A stretch of 35,178 bases of DNA from a virus, in IMG/VR virus record IMGVR_UViG_3300028595_000008, positions 1-35,178 of that record, one strand, 5' to 3'. The notes below the pieces were generated by a model. That model did not search any database. It saw nothing but the letters and a program-made list of their open reading frames with translations, and was not told the DNA's origin. A program made the translations under genes and the position numbers. Positions 22,549 to 30,432 of this stretch are shown piece by piece; position 1 is the first letter of the stretch, and each line of letters starts with the position of its first letter.

Positions 22549-23397
22549 ATGCCCGTAGATAAGAATGATCGTGCCTACACAGGCCGTGTGATAGCGTCAG
22601 ACAAAGTTGCTGGCCTATGTCAATTCGCTACAGCTGCTGAGGCCGCCGCCGGCTTTCGCAAAGATCGCGCTATCCCTGTTAACCGTTTTGCTAACGCTCT
22701 CGGTGATCCAAAGCGTCTGTTTGACAGCTTCAACGTCGAGCCTCTATCCGCTGCTGTTGGCGGTGGCGCTGCTACGGGGACTGCTGGCGATGAGAACATT
22801 CTGTACAGCGGCGCGAACGCGTACGAGTACAGCCCAAAGGGCACGCAAACAATTCTAGCGCCAAAGCTTGGAGCTGCTGGCCTTGATATCAATTTGGACC
22901 AGACAGACAACGATGGCATTGAAATTGTTCCTGGCAGTAATAGCCTAATTGGCCGCTACGCTAAGACAATTGGCACAGACAAGGCCTTCGAGTTCCGCGT
23001 TAGCCTAAGCATCGCCGATGTATCCGGTACTGATGATTGCCTAGTCGGCTTTCGCAAGGTGCAGGCCTACCAAGCGAACGTCGATGACTATACCGATATG
23101 GCAGCGTTCAACATTGAGTCTGGTGACATAAAGATTGAAACGATCCTAAACGACGCGGCTACCAGCACAACAGACACCACACAGAACCTTGCTGACGGTG
23201 GTTCAGTGGAACTAAAGGTGCGCGTATTGTCTTCAGGGTCTTGTGAGTTCTTCATCGATGGTGCACGGCCAACGGTCACCGCAAACTTTACGTTCGACAG
23301 CGGGGATGTGGTAGTTCCATTTATCTTTTTCCTAAACGCTTCCGATGTTGCAGGTGCCGTACAGCTCCTAGAACTAGAGTGCGGACGAGTACTTTAA
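22549..23397 (+). CDS. Beta-rich virion protein, decoration or fibre-like
   Basis: A 282-aa protein. An N-terminal segment (PVDKNDRAYTGRVIASDKVAG) is followed by an Ala/Gly-rich linker (GGGAATGTAGDEN) and a jelly-roll or concanavalin-like domain with DGIEIVPGSNSLIGRY, FEFRVSLSIADVS, FFIDGARPTVT and VPFIFFLNAS. The layout suggests attachment to the tail through the first part with an exposed lectin-like domain. GAGGAGA precedes ATG 22549. A terminator follows. Confidence 0.6.
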   Translation: MPVDKNDRAYTGRVIASDKVAGLCQFATAAEAAAGFRKDRAIPVNRFANALGDPKRLFDSFNVEPLSAAVGGGAATGTAGDENILYSGANAYEYSPKGTQTILAPKLGAAGLDINLDQTDNDGIEIVPGSNSLIGRYAKTIGTDKAFEFRVSLSIADVSGTDDCLVGFRKVQAYQANVDDYTDMAAFNIESGDIKIETILNDAATSTTDTTQNLADGGSVELKVRVLSSGSCEFFIDGARPTVTANFTFDSGDVVVPFIFFLNASDVAGAVQLLELECGRVL

Positions 23398-23403
23398 CCT
23401 CTG

Positions 23404-23446
23404 GGGCGCTCGCTCCTTGTGTCTTTCATGGTGAGCGCCCGTTTTT
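23404..23446 (+). terminator. Rho-independent terminator
   Basis: GGGCGCTC (23404-23411) pairs with GAGCGCCC (23433-23440), followed by GTTTTTC. The 21-nt loop is longish but the GC-rich stem and T run are convincing. It separates the head-tail-ejection transcript from the tail fibre block, allowing lower expression of the latter by read-through. Confidence 0.7.
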
Positions 23447-23458
23447 CATGGAGATATT

Positions 23459-23779
23459 ATGGCTAAGTTGACACCAGTAGCTTTGCAAGAAAAGGCTTTC
23501 GGAAGCATTACCAACAGCTACACAGCTATTGGTTCAGCTATCGATAGCAGCTTGCGTATCATTTATTTCGCTAATAACACTGATGCGACCCTATACGTTT
23601 CGTACGACGGTACAAATGATCATCATAAGATTGCGCCTAGTAGTGGACGTGCTGTTGATTGTGTGACTAACCGAACTGGCGATGAAAACGTCTACGCCTC
23701 TGAAGCTGGAACAACTTTCTATGTAAAGTATGTGTCGGAGCCTACTAGCGGTGAGATCGTTGTGGAGGGTTACGCATGA
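23459..23779 (+). CDS. Small beta-rich virion protein
   Basis: A 106-aa protein with repeated beta strands (RIIYFANNTDATLYVSYDG, FYVKYVSEPTSGEIVVEGYA). It resembles a small tail or fibre accessory domain. ATGA overlap with the next gene at 23776. Starts 12 nt after the terminator T run with GGAG upstream of ATG 23459. Confidence 0.6.
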   Translation: MAKLTPVALQEKAFGSITNSYTAIGSAIDSSLRIIYFANNTDATLYVSYDGTNDHHKIAPSSGRAVDCVTNRTGDENVYASEAGTTFYVKYVSEPTSGEIVVEGYA

Positions 23780-24546
23780 GCAATATTTCATATAGCGGTG
23801 GGGGTGGCAGTGGCCTTCCTTCTACCACTGGTCTTCTACCTGGCGGACAGCTGATTAACGGATTTAGCGGCGCAGAGTGGTTCGATCCTAGAAAGCATAT
23901 CATCATCTATGACGACTTTTGCGCGGGCCGCAATTGGAGCTGGATTGGGTGGGACGCCGACAGTAACGGCGGTACTGTACGAACTAATGCTGACGGCAAC
24001 ACTGGAATGCCGGGGTATTTCCAGCTTGAGACAGACGGAAGCACAAGCGCCGCTCCATTTCTTCATCTTGGTGAATTTGGTGGATTCGGGGCATTCTTGC
24101 TTGGTGGCGGACGCATGTACTACCACTGGATTATCAAGCTAAGCGCACTAAGTGATGCAACAGACACCTATACCGTTCAAGTTGGCCTAGGTGCAACACA
24201 AGGCAGCGCTCAGACAGACGCTGTTTACATGAGCTACACACATGGCACGAATAGCGGAAACTGGCAAGGTAATTGTGTGGCGGCAAGCACTGCATCAACA
24301 GCCAATGGCGATATTGCAGCTAGCACAGACATTCAGGTTATTGGCATGGAAGTGAATGCAGATGCATCGAGCGTTGCGTTCTACGTAGACGGTACGGAAA
24401 TAGCGAATAGCCCTATCACTACCAATATCCCTACCGTTAGTAACATTTCCCCTTACGCAATCATTGAAAAAAGCGCTGGAACAAGTGAGCGAGAACTGTA
24501 TTTGGATCAATTTTACCTATTCCAAGAGCTGACAACGCAGAGGTAA
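23776..24546 (+). CDS. Lectin-like tail fibre protein
   Basis: A 256-aa protein starting with a Gly-rich linker (YSGGGGSGLPSTTGLLPGG), then a concanavalin-like beta-sandwich containing IIIYDDFCAGRNWSWIGWDAD, YYHWIIKLSAL, VAFYVDGTEIANSP and YLDQFYLFQEL. Domains of this layout bind host surface glycans in many phages. GGAGGG lies upstream. Receptor role is inferred. Confidence 0.65.
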   Translation: MSNISYSGGGGSGLPSTTGLLPGGQLINGFSGAEWFDPRKHIIIYDDFCAGRNWSWIGWDADSNGGTVRTNADGNTGMPGYFQLETDGSTSAAPFLHLGEFGGFGAFLLGGGRMYYHWIIKLSALSDATDTYTVQVGLGATQGSAQTDAVYMSYTHGTNSGNWQGNCVAASTASTANGDIAASTDIQVIGMEVNADASSVAFYVDGTEIANSPITTNIPTVSNISPYAIIEKSAGTSERELYLDQFYLFQELTTQR

Positions 24547-24549
24547 CGC

Positions 24550-25119
24550 ATGACCTTCACACCTGGACAATTTCGCCCGTTTCATTTAGGTGAAAAAAAC
24601 CGCCAAGTCTATGACAACACAAATGACTGGGCTCCCCGTGCGCTAAACGACGCCAATGGCAATCCTCTTTATCTTGGAATCGCTCAACCTGGTACGCAGG
24701 AACAGGAACAAAAGTGGCAGATTCGAAAGATCGACTATGATGCCAATCAAGGCGTTGTAAGAGTTACATGGCCACAAAATAGCGAAGGCAACGCAAGTCG
24801 TAACTTCGAGTTCATTTGGCAAACTGATACGACTGTCGCCATTACCGGCATTACACAGGCCAATCCTGGAGTTGTCACAACAGGCTCCGCACATGGATAC
24901 AGCGACGGTGACTTTGTGATCATCGAAGGGGTGGTAGGCATGACGGAAGTCAACTACGATAATACAAGCGGAACGCTGTATATCGTCGCAAACTCAACGG
25001 CGACGACATTTGAACTGACCGATATTGATGGCGCTAATGTAGACACCAGTGCATTTACAGCATACTCTAGCGGCGGCACGGTCACAGCAGCTAATTTCGC
25101 TAACTACACATACTCGTGA
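24550..25119 (+). CDS. Tail fibre-associated protein with FCCH-like beta-domain
   Basis: A 189-aa protein. Residues 1-95 have RQVYDNTNDWAPRALNDANGNPL and a beta domain; residues about 98-183 (ITGITQANPGVVT ... YSSGGTVTAA) are the fifth copy of the repeated domain found in three other virion genes. It is preceded by GAGGTAACGCATG (24540-24552), a junction repeated before the next gene. Confidence 0.6.
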   Translation: MTFTPGQFRPFHLGEKNRQVYDNTNDWAPRALNDANGNPLYLGIAQPGTQEQEQKWQIRKIDYDANQGVVRVTWPQNSEGNASRNFEFIWQTDTTVAITGITQANPGVVTTGSAHGYSDGDFVIIEGVVGMTEVNYDNTSGTLYIVANSTATTFELTDIDGANVDTSAFTAYSSGGTVTAANFANYTYS

Positions 25120-25127
25120 GGTAACGC

Positions 25128-26333
25128 ATGCCGTATAAATTCAATGTCTTTACCGGCAACTTCGACCTGGTTAGCGGGGGAGGTGGCGGTGGTAGTGGCG
25201 ACGTTGTCGGACCAACGAGCTCGACAGATAACGCGTTTGCTCGGTGGGATGGCACAACTGGCAAGCTGCTGCAAGACAGCACAGCAGCGACGCTTGATGA
25301 CAGCGGAAACGCGGCTTTTAACAGCATGACGCTTACCACCGATCTTTCTGTCGCTAACGGCGGCACAGGCGCAAGCACACTCACAGATGGCGGTATCCTA
25401 CTTGGCTCAGGAACTTCAGCGATTACAGCTACAGCGCAGCCTACTGACGGACAGCTTTTAATTGGCAGTACTGGCCTAGACCCTGTGCTAGCGTCACTGA
25501 CGGCTCCCGCAGCGGGTATCGATATCACTGGCGGGGCTGGAAGTATCACCTTCGCACTTGCAGACGATTTAGCCGGATTAGAAGCGTTGACAGGCAACGG
25601 CGTTGTGACACGCACATCGTCTGATACGTACGCGACGAATACGATTGCAGATCGATCAGTCGTCGTAGGAGATGCAGGCAACACACTGCAAGGTATTGGC
25701 CCATTAACTGACGGGCAATTGGTGATTGGTGCGACCGGCGGAGATCCGGCGGCGGCAGCGATCACAGCAGGCTCGGGTATTAGCGTTACGAATGGAACGA
25801 ATAGTATCACGATTGCAGCGACAGGCGGGGGATTGTCGCCACGCGAATACTGGTTTGACGCTGCAAGCCTACAGCCGTTGGAAACAAATACAGCGCCGTT
25901 AGAAATGCTTAGCGGAACCAACAAGATTATATTCGCTCGAGCGATAGATGACACGACAGAAGAGTATTGTAACGGCAAAATTTATGTGCCGTCAGCTTTA
26001 GATACGAGTGGAGACATTACACTTAACTACTACGTGTTTGCTAAGACAGCGGCAGCAAGTCGAAATGTAGGATTGACGTTCGGCTACAGCTGGATAGCTG
26101 ATAGCGAAGATTGGGATGCTGCTGGATACACCGATCTGGACACTGGAGCCACGTCTATTAATGCAACTCAAGATAATTTAACACGCATAACAGATACGGT
26201 ATCTGTCTCAACAGCCGGTGCATCGGCGAATGACATCGGATTTATTCGATTCAGCCGTGACACCGGAGTTACAGATGACTTAAGTGGAGACCTGTACTTT
26301 CTTGGAGTCAATATAGCGATAGATCAAGCATGA
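25128..26333 (+). CDS. Tail fibre protein
   Basis: A 401-aa protein with a short basic N terminus (MPYKFNVFTGNFDLV), a Gly/Ser linker, then fibre repeats such as LSVANGGTGAST, TDGQLLIGSTGLDPVLA and TDGQLVIGATGGDPAAAA, and a C-terminal beta domain. The GGTGAST motif and the repeated DGQLLIGSTG units are typical of phage fibre shafts. Its antisense strand holds a long chance ORF. Probable receptor-binding or chaperone-like fibre component. Confidence 0.75.
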   Translation: MPYKFNVFTGNFDLVSGGGGGGSGDVVGPTSSTDNAFARWDGTTGKLLQDSTAATLDDSGNAAFNSMTLTTDLSVANGGTGASTLTDGGILLGSGTSAITATAQPTDGQLLIGSTGLDPVLASLTAPAAGIDITGGAGSITFALADDLAGLEALTGNGVVTRTSSDTYATNTIADRSVVVGDAGNTLQGIGPLTDGQLVIGATGGDPAAAAITAGSGISVTNGTNSITIAATGGGLSPREYWFDAASLQPLETNTAPLEMLSGTNKIIFARAIDDTTEEYCNGKIYVPSALDTSGDITLNYYVFAKTAAASRNVGLTFGYSWIADSEDWDAAGYTDLDTGATSINATQDNLTRITDTVSVSTAGASANDIGFIRFSRDTGVTDDLSGDLYFLGVNIAIDQA

Positions 26334-26575
26334 GAGCACATATTATACGTACTCATATCGACGGTTCTAGCAGCGTCTTTCGTAAAATCGACGTGACATC
26401 GCAACAGCATGCCGAAAAATATCTCACAGACGTGCTGCAATACGAAATAGGTGACATGGATCGCATCGCAATCGAAAAAACAAGGGCCGAAAATCCAGAA
26501 ATTGACCGTTATTTTGTCCGTTATCACATTGAATTCCCAAAATTTCACACAATTGTAGGGGTAGGTCATGGCTAA
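26330..26575 (+). CDS. Hypothetical small protein in fibre cluster
   Basis: An 81-aa, His- and Arg-rich protein with mixed alpha/beta pattern (RAHIIRTHIDGSS, RYFVRYHIEFPKFHT). The start overlaps the previous stop as ATGA and its end overlaps the next start by 8 nt, which supports real translation. Fibre genes often have small chaperones nearby; this could be one. Not recognised. Confidence 0.55.
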   Translation: MRAHIIRTHIDGSSSVFRKIDVTSQQHAEKYLTDVLQYEIGDMDRIAIEKTRAENPEIDRYFVRYHIEFPKFHTIVGVGHG

Positions 26576-27269
26576 CGGTAGAGCGAGCAGTGAGTTCAAT
26601 AACTCGAGCAGCGAATATCTACAAATTCCCAATGGCTCATCTGGACCACATGACGATCTTGATGGCGGCAACACGTTTACACATAGTGTTTGGCTTAAAC
26701 TGGCAGCGACCGGCGGCGGAAATAAAAAAACGGTGCACATTGGTATAGAGACCACGTTTGAAGGGTACTATGCGGGATCTGAGAGTTCTGGCAGCCAATG
26801 GGGATATGTTATCCATGATAATACTAGCTTCGAAGTGCTCACATCATCGACAAATTTCAACACCAATTGGCATCATCGACTCAGTACAAGCCGCGCAAAC
26901 AATGATCACGAGCTGTATCTCGACGGAATTAGTCGAGATACATCGACAACAAGCCGCAATCCGATCGATTGTAACATTAGCAACATAGCAGCGCGTGATA
27001 ATGCAAGCGGACTTGGTGAATATTACGACGGTTACATGGCCTATGCCGCTGTTTATGAGACCGGATTCACCGCGGATAAAATGGGCGATATTATTTACAA
27101 TCCGTGGAGCTACGTCGACGGGATTATCTGGTTTCCTAATCTACTGGCTGACGGCAGTGTTGTCGGGGACTTTGTGGATCAAAGTGGTAAGGGATATGAT
27201 CCAGTGAATGGAAATGTACCAAGCGCGCAAACAGATGGGCCGCCGGTTTATCATTGGGGAGCAGTATAA
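26568..27269 (+). CDS. LamG/concanavalin-like lectin fibre protein
   Basis: A 233-aa protein with the features of a Laminin_G_3-type sandwich: SSEYLQIPNG, FTHSVWLKLAAT, WHHRLSTSRAND with HELYLDGISRDTSTT, and a closing DGYMAYAAVYETGFTADKM. These domains bind polysaccharide in phage fibres and in bacterial adhesins. The gene ends with TAATG coupling to the next gene. Confidence 0.75.
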   Translation: MANGRASSEFNNSSSEYLQIPNGSSGPHDDLDGGNTFTHSVWLKLAATGGGNKKTVHIGIETTFEGYYAGSESSGSQWGYVIHDNTSFEVLTSSTNFNTNWHHRLSTSRANNDHELYLDGISRDTSTTSRNPIDCNISNIAARDNASGLGEYYDGYMAYAAVYETGFTADKMGDIIYNPWSYVDGIIWFPNLLADGSVVGDFVDQSGKGYDPVNGNVPSAQTDGPPVYHWGAV

Positions 27270-27526
27270 TGGCTAATGTAGCAATTCTAAACGAACAAGG
27301 TGAACTCGTGCGCTATCTGCAAAGCGCTCACACCCCGGATTACATCAATCGGTCTGATTGTCTGATCAATCCAAGTCAAGAGACACTCGATAAATTGCCG
27401 CGTGCACAACCGGCAGTAGAAAAACAAGAACCCGAAGCGACGCTTAGTCAAAAAAAGCTCTATGGAATACTTAAACACCTCAAAGAACAAGGTATTGACC
27501 TTGGGCCCATGGGAGATGAACTATGA
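27269..27526 (+). CDS. Small protein in fibre cluster
   Basis: An 85-aa protein beginning [35 protein letters not shown], followed by a Pro/Glu linker and a C-terminal helix. TAATG overlap at 27267-27271 and ATGA overlap at 27523 with the next gene. The N-terminal pattern resembles small tail-assembly proteins that accompany fibre genes; call tentative. Confidence 0.6.
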   Translation: MANVAILNEQGELVRYLQSAHTPDYINRSDCLINPSQETLDKLPRAQPAVEKQEPEATLSQKKLYGILKHLKEQGIDLGPMGDEL

Positions 27527-28575
27527 GCGTTGGACCTGGAACACAGTATGAAAATCCTATTCGCTATGTGGGACCTGGAGCCGATCTTGTGCCAATCGTT
27601 CGCGTAAGCCGACAGCCAACAACCACAGATAAAAAATTTCCAATTGGTCAGATGTGGATCATCGGCAACAATCCCTCAAGCGGAAGTGTGGGTGATCTCT
27701 GGTATCTGCAAAAGTTTGTAAGCGGCGATGCAATTTGGAGAGAGTTCGACGGCCTAGCGAATCTGTCCGGTACTGGTCTAGTCACAGCGACAGCTGCTGA
27801 CACGTACACCACAAGAGAAATACAGGCCGGAAGCAACAAAATTAGCGTCACAAACGGTGACGGGGTATCCGGTGATCCGACGATAGACGCTACAGAAGCT
27901 AACTTCACGCTCGATAATCTTGGCGGAACTCTCAGTGAGACAAAAGGCGGAACCGGCGCTAGCACATACACGACGGGTGATATCCTTTATAGCGACTCAT
28001 CTAATAGCTTAGACAAGCTAGCGATAGGCACTAATGGACAAGTGCTAGGAATCACTGGGGGTGTGCCGGCCTGGGAAAATAAGCAATGGAATCTCATTAG
28101 CACAGCGACGCCTAGCACAGCGGCTAGCGTTGAGTTTACCGGTCTATCGAGCACTTATAAGTTCTATATGATCTGGTATCGGCTGACTGTAAGCACAGAC
28201 GGAACTAGCTTGGAGCTACGCACGAGCACAGATGGCGGCAGCACGTACGATAGCGGCGCGAGTGATTACACATACAGCGTGACAACAAGCGGAACTGCAG
28301 CCGCGGGTATTACAGCGGATCACATTCGTATATTAGAGGGTATCGGATCGGCTTCCGGTGAGTTTTGTTGCGGAACCATACACATTCATGACCCGGCTAG
28401 TGCAACGCCGTGCGGCGTCACAAGCATGGGCGGCTTTCGCTCGACATCCGGCAGCTGGAGAAACAGCCCGTCGGGCGGCTGTCGGTTTGCTACTGCTGAT
28501 GTTGATGCTGTGCAGTTGCTTCCTGGCGGCGGTACAATTACCGGTGAAGTCTATTTATATGGAGCGTACGCATGA
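27523..28575 (+). CDS. Tail fibre protein
   Basis: A 350-aa protein. The N terminus holds [24 protein letters not shown], followed by fibre repeats such as [20 protein letters not shown] and [20 protein letters not shown], and a C-terminal beta domain with cysteines and Gly-rich sequence. The GGTGAST motif is shared with the fibre gene at 25128. Likely an adhesin or receptor-binding fibre. Confidence 0.75.
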   Translation: MSVGPGTQYENPIRYVGPGADLVPIVRVSRQPTTTDKKFPIGQMWIIGNNPSSGSVGDLWYLQKFVSGDAIWREFDGLANLSGTGLVTATAADTYTTREIQAGSNKISVTNGDGVSGDPTIDATEANFTLDNLGGTLSETKGGTGASTYTTGDILYSDSSNSLDKLAIGTNGQVLGITGGVPAWENKQWNLISTATPSTAASVEFTGLSSTYKFYMIWYRLTVSTDGTSLELRTSTDGGSTYDSGASDYTYSVTTSGTAAAGITADHIRILEGIGSASGEFCCGTIHIHDPASATPCGVTSMGGFRSTSGSWRNSPSGGCRFATADVDAVQLLPGGGTITGEVYLYGAYA

Positions 28576-28790
28576 TCAAGTATGTTGATGGAAAACCTGT
28601 AGAAATGACTGAGCAAGAGATTGCTGAGTTTGATAAGCGAAAAAAAGACATTGCGGCGCAAATCGAACGCAAACAACAACTTAAGAATAATCAGCGTGCC
28701 GGTATAGACAAAATACTTGAAAACGCGACACTAGGCGATGAGCAAGAAGCTGCACTGAGGGACCTTTTTTATGCGCTCATCAATCTATAG
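28572..28790 (+). CDS. Small helical protein after the fibre gene
   Basis: A 72-aa protein beginning [23 protein letters not shown], followed by a Lys/Gln-rich helix and [12 protein letters not shown]. Proteins with this start are common directly behind fibre genes in Gram-negative phages and may act in tail assembly. It starts with an ATGA overlap with the fibre gene. Its 3' end overlaps the next frame if that gene starts at 28771. Confidence 0.65.
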   Translation: MIKYVDGKPVEMTEQEIAEFDKRKKDIAAQIERKQQLKNNQRAGIDKILENATLGDEQEAALRDLFYALINL

Positions 28791-28842
28791 AGACCTGAAA
28801 CAGATGGCTGCAGAATGCGGCATCAAAACAAAGGGAGATGTT

Positions 28843-29016
28843 ATGAGATACGGATCAGCAGCACTTCTATTAATTTTAATCACGTTTATCGGATGCGCTA
28901 AACTGAATCGTTACGTTGGTTTACCAGATGATCATCCGATTGAAGAACAAATTGAAGATCATATTAACGACACTCTCAATGTTGACGTTGATTTTACGCC
29001 CGATAGTAAAGAATAG
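28843..29016 (+). CDS. Small lipoprotein or membrane protein
   Basis: A 57-aa product from ATG 28843 (GGGAG 5 nt upstream) begins MRYGSAALLLILITFIGCAKL, a hydrophobic helix ending in a lipobox-like FIGC, then an acidic tail with LPDDHPIEEQIEDHI and DVDFTPDSKE. A longer version from 28771 (81 aa, also with a purine-rich site) is possible. A similar GLxDD-N/H-P-x-EE ... D-x-TP-x-S-x-E pattern is frequent in small phage membrane proteins. It might be an outer-membrane spanin-like component; not proven. Confidence 0.6.
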   Translation: MRYGSAALLLILITFIGCAKLNRYVGLPDDHPIEEQIEDHINDTLNVDVDFTPDSKE

Positions 29017-29077
29017 AACTTTCTTTACAACATAAGATATATTATCGGCCTATGATATCAACTTTTAACTTCTGTCG

Positions 29078-29311
29078 TTAATTTTCTCTTGCATGAACCC
29101 ATAACGTTGGCTCTGCTTCATTAAATCGATCCTTTGCAAGCCCTTGCTTGATCTCGTCAATTTCCGCTCGAAGCGTTGAAAGCTGTTTCTTTAGCTCTGA
29201 GTTTTCGCGAAACAGCTTGCGTCGCACTTTGTCACTGCTGACGCGTAGCTTCTCTAGCTCTACAATGAGCACGTGACCTTCTAAATGCGGTAATGCGTAA
29301 ATTTCACTCAT
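29078..29311 (-). CDS. Small coiled-coil protein
   Basis: A 77-aa minus-strand product from ATG 29311 beginning MSEIYALPHLEGHVLIVEL, then a Lys/Glu/Leu-rich coiled coil (KLFRENSELKKQLSTLRAEI) of about 40 residues. The start overlaps the stop of the preceding minus-strand gene (8 nt). A longer frame to 29374 exists but lies inside that gene. No function assigned. Confidence 0.55.
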   Translation of the reverse strand: MSEIYALPHLEGHVLIVELEKLRVSSDKVRRKLFRENSELKKQLSTLRAEIDEIKQGLAKDRFNEAEPTLWVHAREN

Positions 29312-29570
29312 CAGCTTCATCTTTTGAGTTTTTCCAGAGCATGTATTGAGTAAGGGCATTGTGATAGTACTCACATAGAAAATCGCACATCAGTCGAAGC
29401 TGTTCCTCTACATCGTGAGGGCCGGCCATTTGTTCAATCGTGTGATTCGCCGCTGCTTTTAGGTGTGCGTCAACTGCAGCGCGTCTATCTTCATCGATGT
29501 TGTCTTCTTTTAAGATCTTTTCATCGACAGCTCCATAAATATGCATTAGCTCATGCGTGCGATTGCTCAT
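29304..29570 (-). CDS. Hypothetical early protein
   Basis: An 88-aa helical minus-strand protein (MSNRTHELMHIYGAVDEKIL ... FLCEYYHNALTQYMLWKNSK). Its ends overlap or abut both neighbours (4 nt with the zinc-binding gene at 29567), as expected of one operon. No family recognised. Confidence 0.55.
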   Translation of the reverse strand: MSNRTHELMHIYGAVDEKILKEDNIDEDRRAAVDAHLKAAANHTIEQMAGPHDVEEQLRLMCDFLCEYYHNALTQYMLWKNSKDEADE

Positions 29571-29881
29571 CTGCTTGCCTTTTGTTTTTCTATCATAACC
29601 TTTAAGTCAAGAAGTCTAGCGAGTTCTTTGGTAACCTTCAGTTGTTTTTCACGCGCTTGTTTAATTTGTGCGTCTAACTGACGATACTGCATCAAACAGC
29701 CACAACTTGAAAGCGCTCCCTTTTCCTTTGATCTAAGAAGAGAACTATAATCCCGGACTACTATATTACCACATCCGCAACAACAATTCCACTTTCCCCA
29801 TTGGTTTGTTTCTTCTAATAGTTCTAAGTATCCGATTCGCATGCCGGGCTGTAATGCTGATTGACCGCGTTTTTTTGCCAT
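29567..29881 (-). CDS. Zinc-binding phage protein with SCGC motif
   Basis: A 104-aa minus-strand protein. The order G-x-R-I-G-x-L-E-L-L, WNCCCGCGN (residues 31-39) and LSSCGCL (57-63) matches a small zinc-binding domain found in many phage proteins, sometimes fused to endonucleases or DNA-binding arms. The C-terminal half is a basic helix. Neighbours are the integrase-like protein and small operon members. A nucleic-acid-binding role is plausible. Confidence 0.65.
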   Translation of the reverse strand: MAKKRGQSALQPGMRIGYLELLEETNQWGKWNCCCGCGNIVVRDYSSLLRSKEKGALSSCGCLMQYRQLDAQIKQAREKQLKVTKELARLLDLKVMIEKQKASR

Positions 29882-29886
29882 ATCTG

Positions 29887-30432
29887 CTAAATTTCCTTTG
29901 CTGCTTTGCGTTTCTTGTCCATTTCGCGAAGGTATGTCACAACTTTTTGAGGCTCGTTGTCCAGCGTCGCGCCATGCTTGATAAGATAGTTGATTCCAGC
30001 GCTAAGGTGTGCATACTTGCGAATGACAGTCTGTATTTCTGGCCTTTTAAGTATCCCCGTTTCCGGCCTATCCTTCGCTCCCTTAATGCGTATTTCTGTA
30101 TTTAGAATCGTCAACGCGTGTTGTAGGAACTCATCATAAGTGACATCTCCTATCAGTCTATCTATCAGCGGGCCGAACCATTTTGATGTTACTTGGCATT
30201 CTCTGGAGTCTTTACTGTACTTTGCTTCTAGTGCATCTCTCAGCGTGTACATATCGCGGTCTTTGGCATTGAACAGGCGCGGCTCTTTATGGATGCGCTC
30301 AGTGTATGCAGCCCACAGCTCAGCGGTTTCTCTGTCGTCAAACGTTGCAGCCTTTTGAAAATCCTTGAGACGTATGGAAGCCCTGTATCTGGTCTCTCCA
30401 TTTTTTCCAGTGCGCCCTTTTATCGTAGCCAT
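29887..30432 (-). CDS. Integrase-like N-terminal domain protein lacking a catalytic domain
   Basis: A 181-aa minus-strand protein. The first 50 residues (RTGKNGETRYRASIRLKDF, ATFDDRETAELWAAYTERI) are a good match to the arm-binding domain of tyrosine integrases, with following TLRDALEAKY. The remainder (about 80-181) shows no R-H-R-Y catalytic residues and is helical. It may be a DNA-binding regulator or directionality factor derived from an integrase. The 5' end of the gene overlaps the helicase by 95 nt. No full integrase was found in the genome. Confidence 0.65.
   Translation of the reverse strand: MATIKGRTGKNGETRYRASIRLKDFQKAATFDDRETAELWAAYTERIHKEPRLFNAKDRDMYTLRDALEAKYSKDSRECQVTSKWFGPLIDRLIGDVTYDEFLQHALTILNTEIRIKGAKDRPETGILKRPEIQTVIRKYAHLSAGINYLIKHGATLDNEPQKVVTYLREMDKKRKAAKEI

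Noticed and set aside
25100-25978. 292-codon minus-strand ORF
   Set aside because: It lies antisense to a fibre gene whose Gly/Ser/Thr/Ala-rich codons avoid stops on the other strand; the product is Pro/Ser/Val low-complexity without motifs.
29017-29077. Terminator between the convergent transcripts
   Set aside because: Only a 5-bp A/T-rich dyad with no T run was found, so no terminator is claimed.
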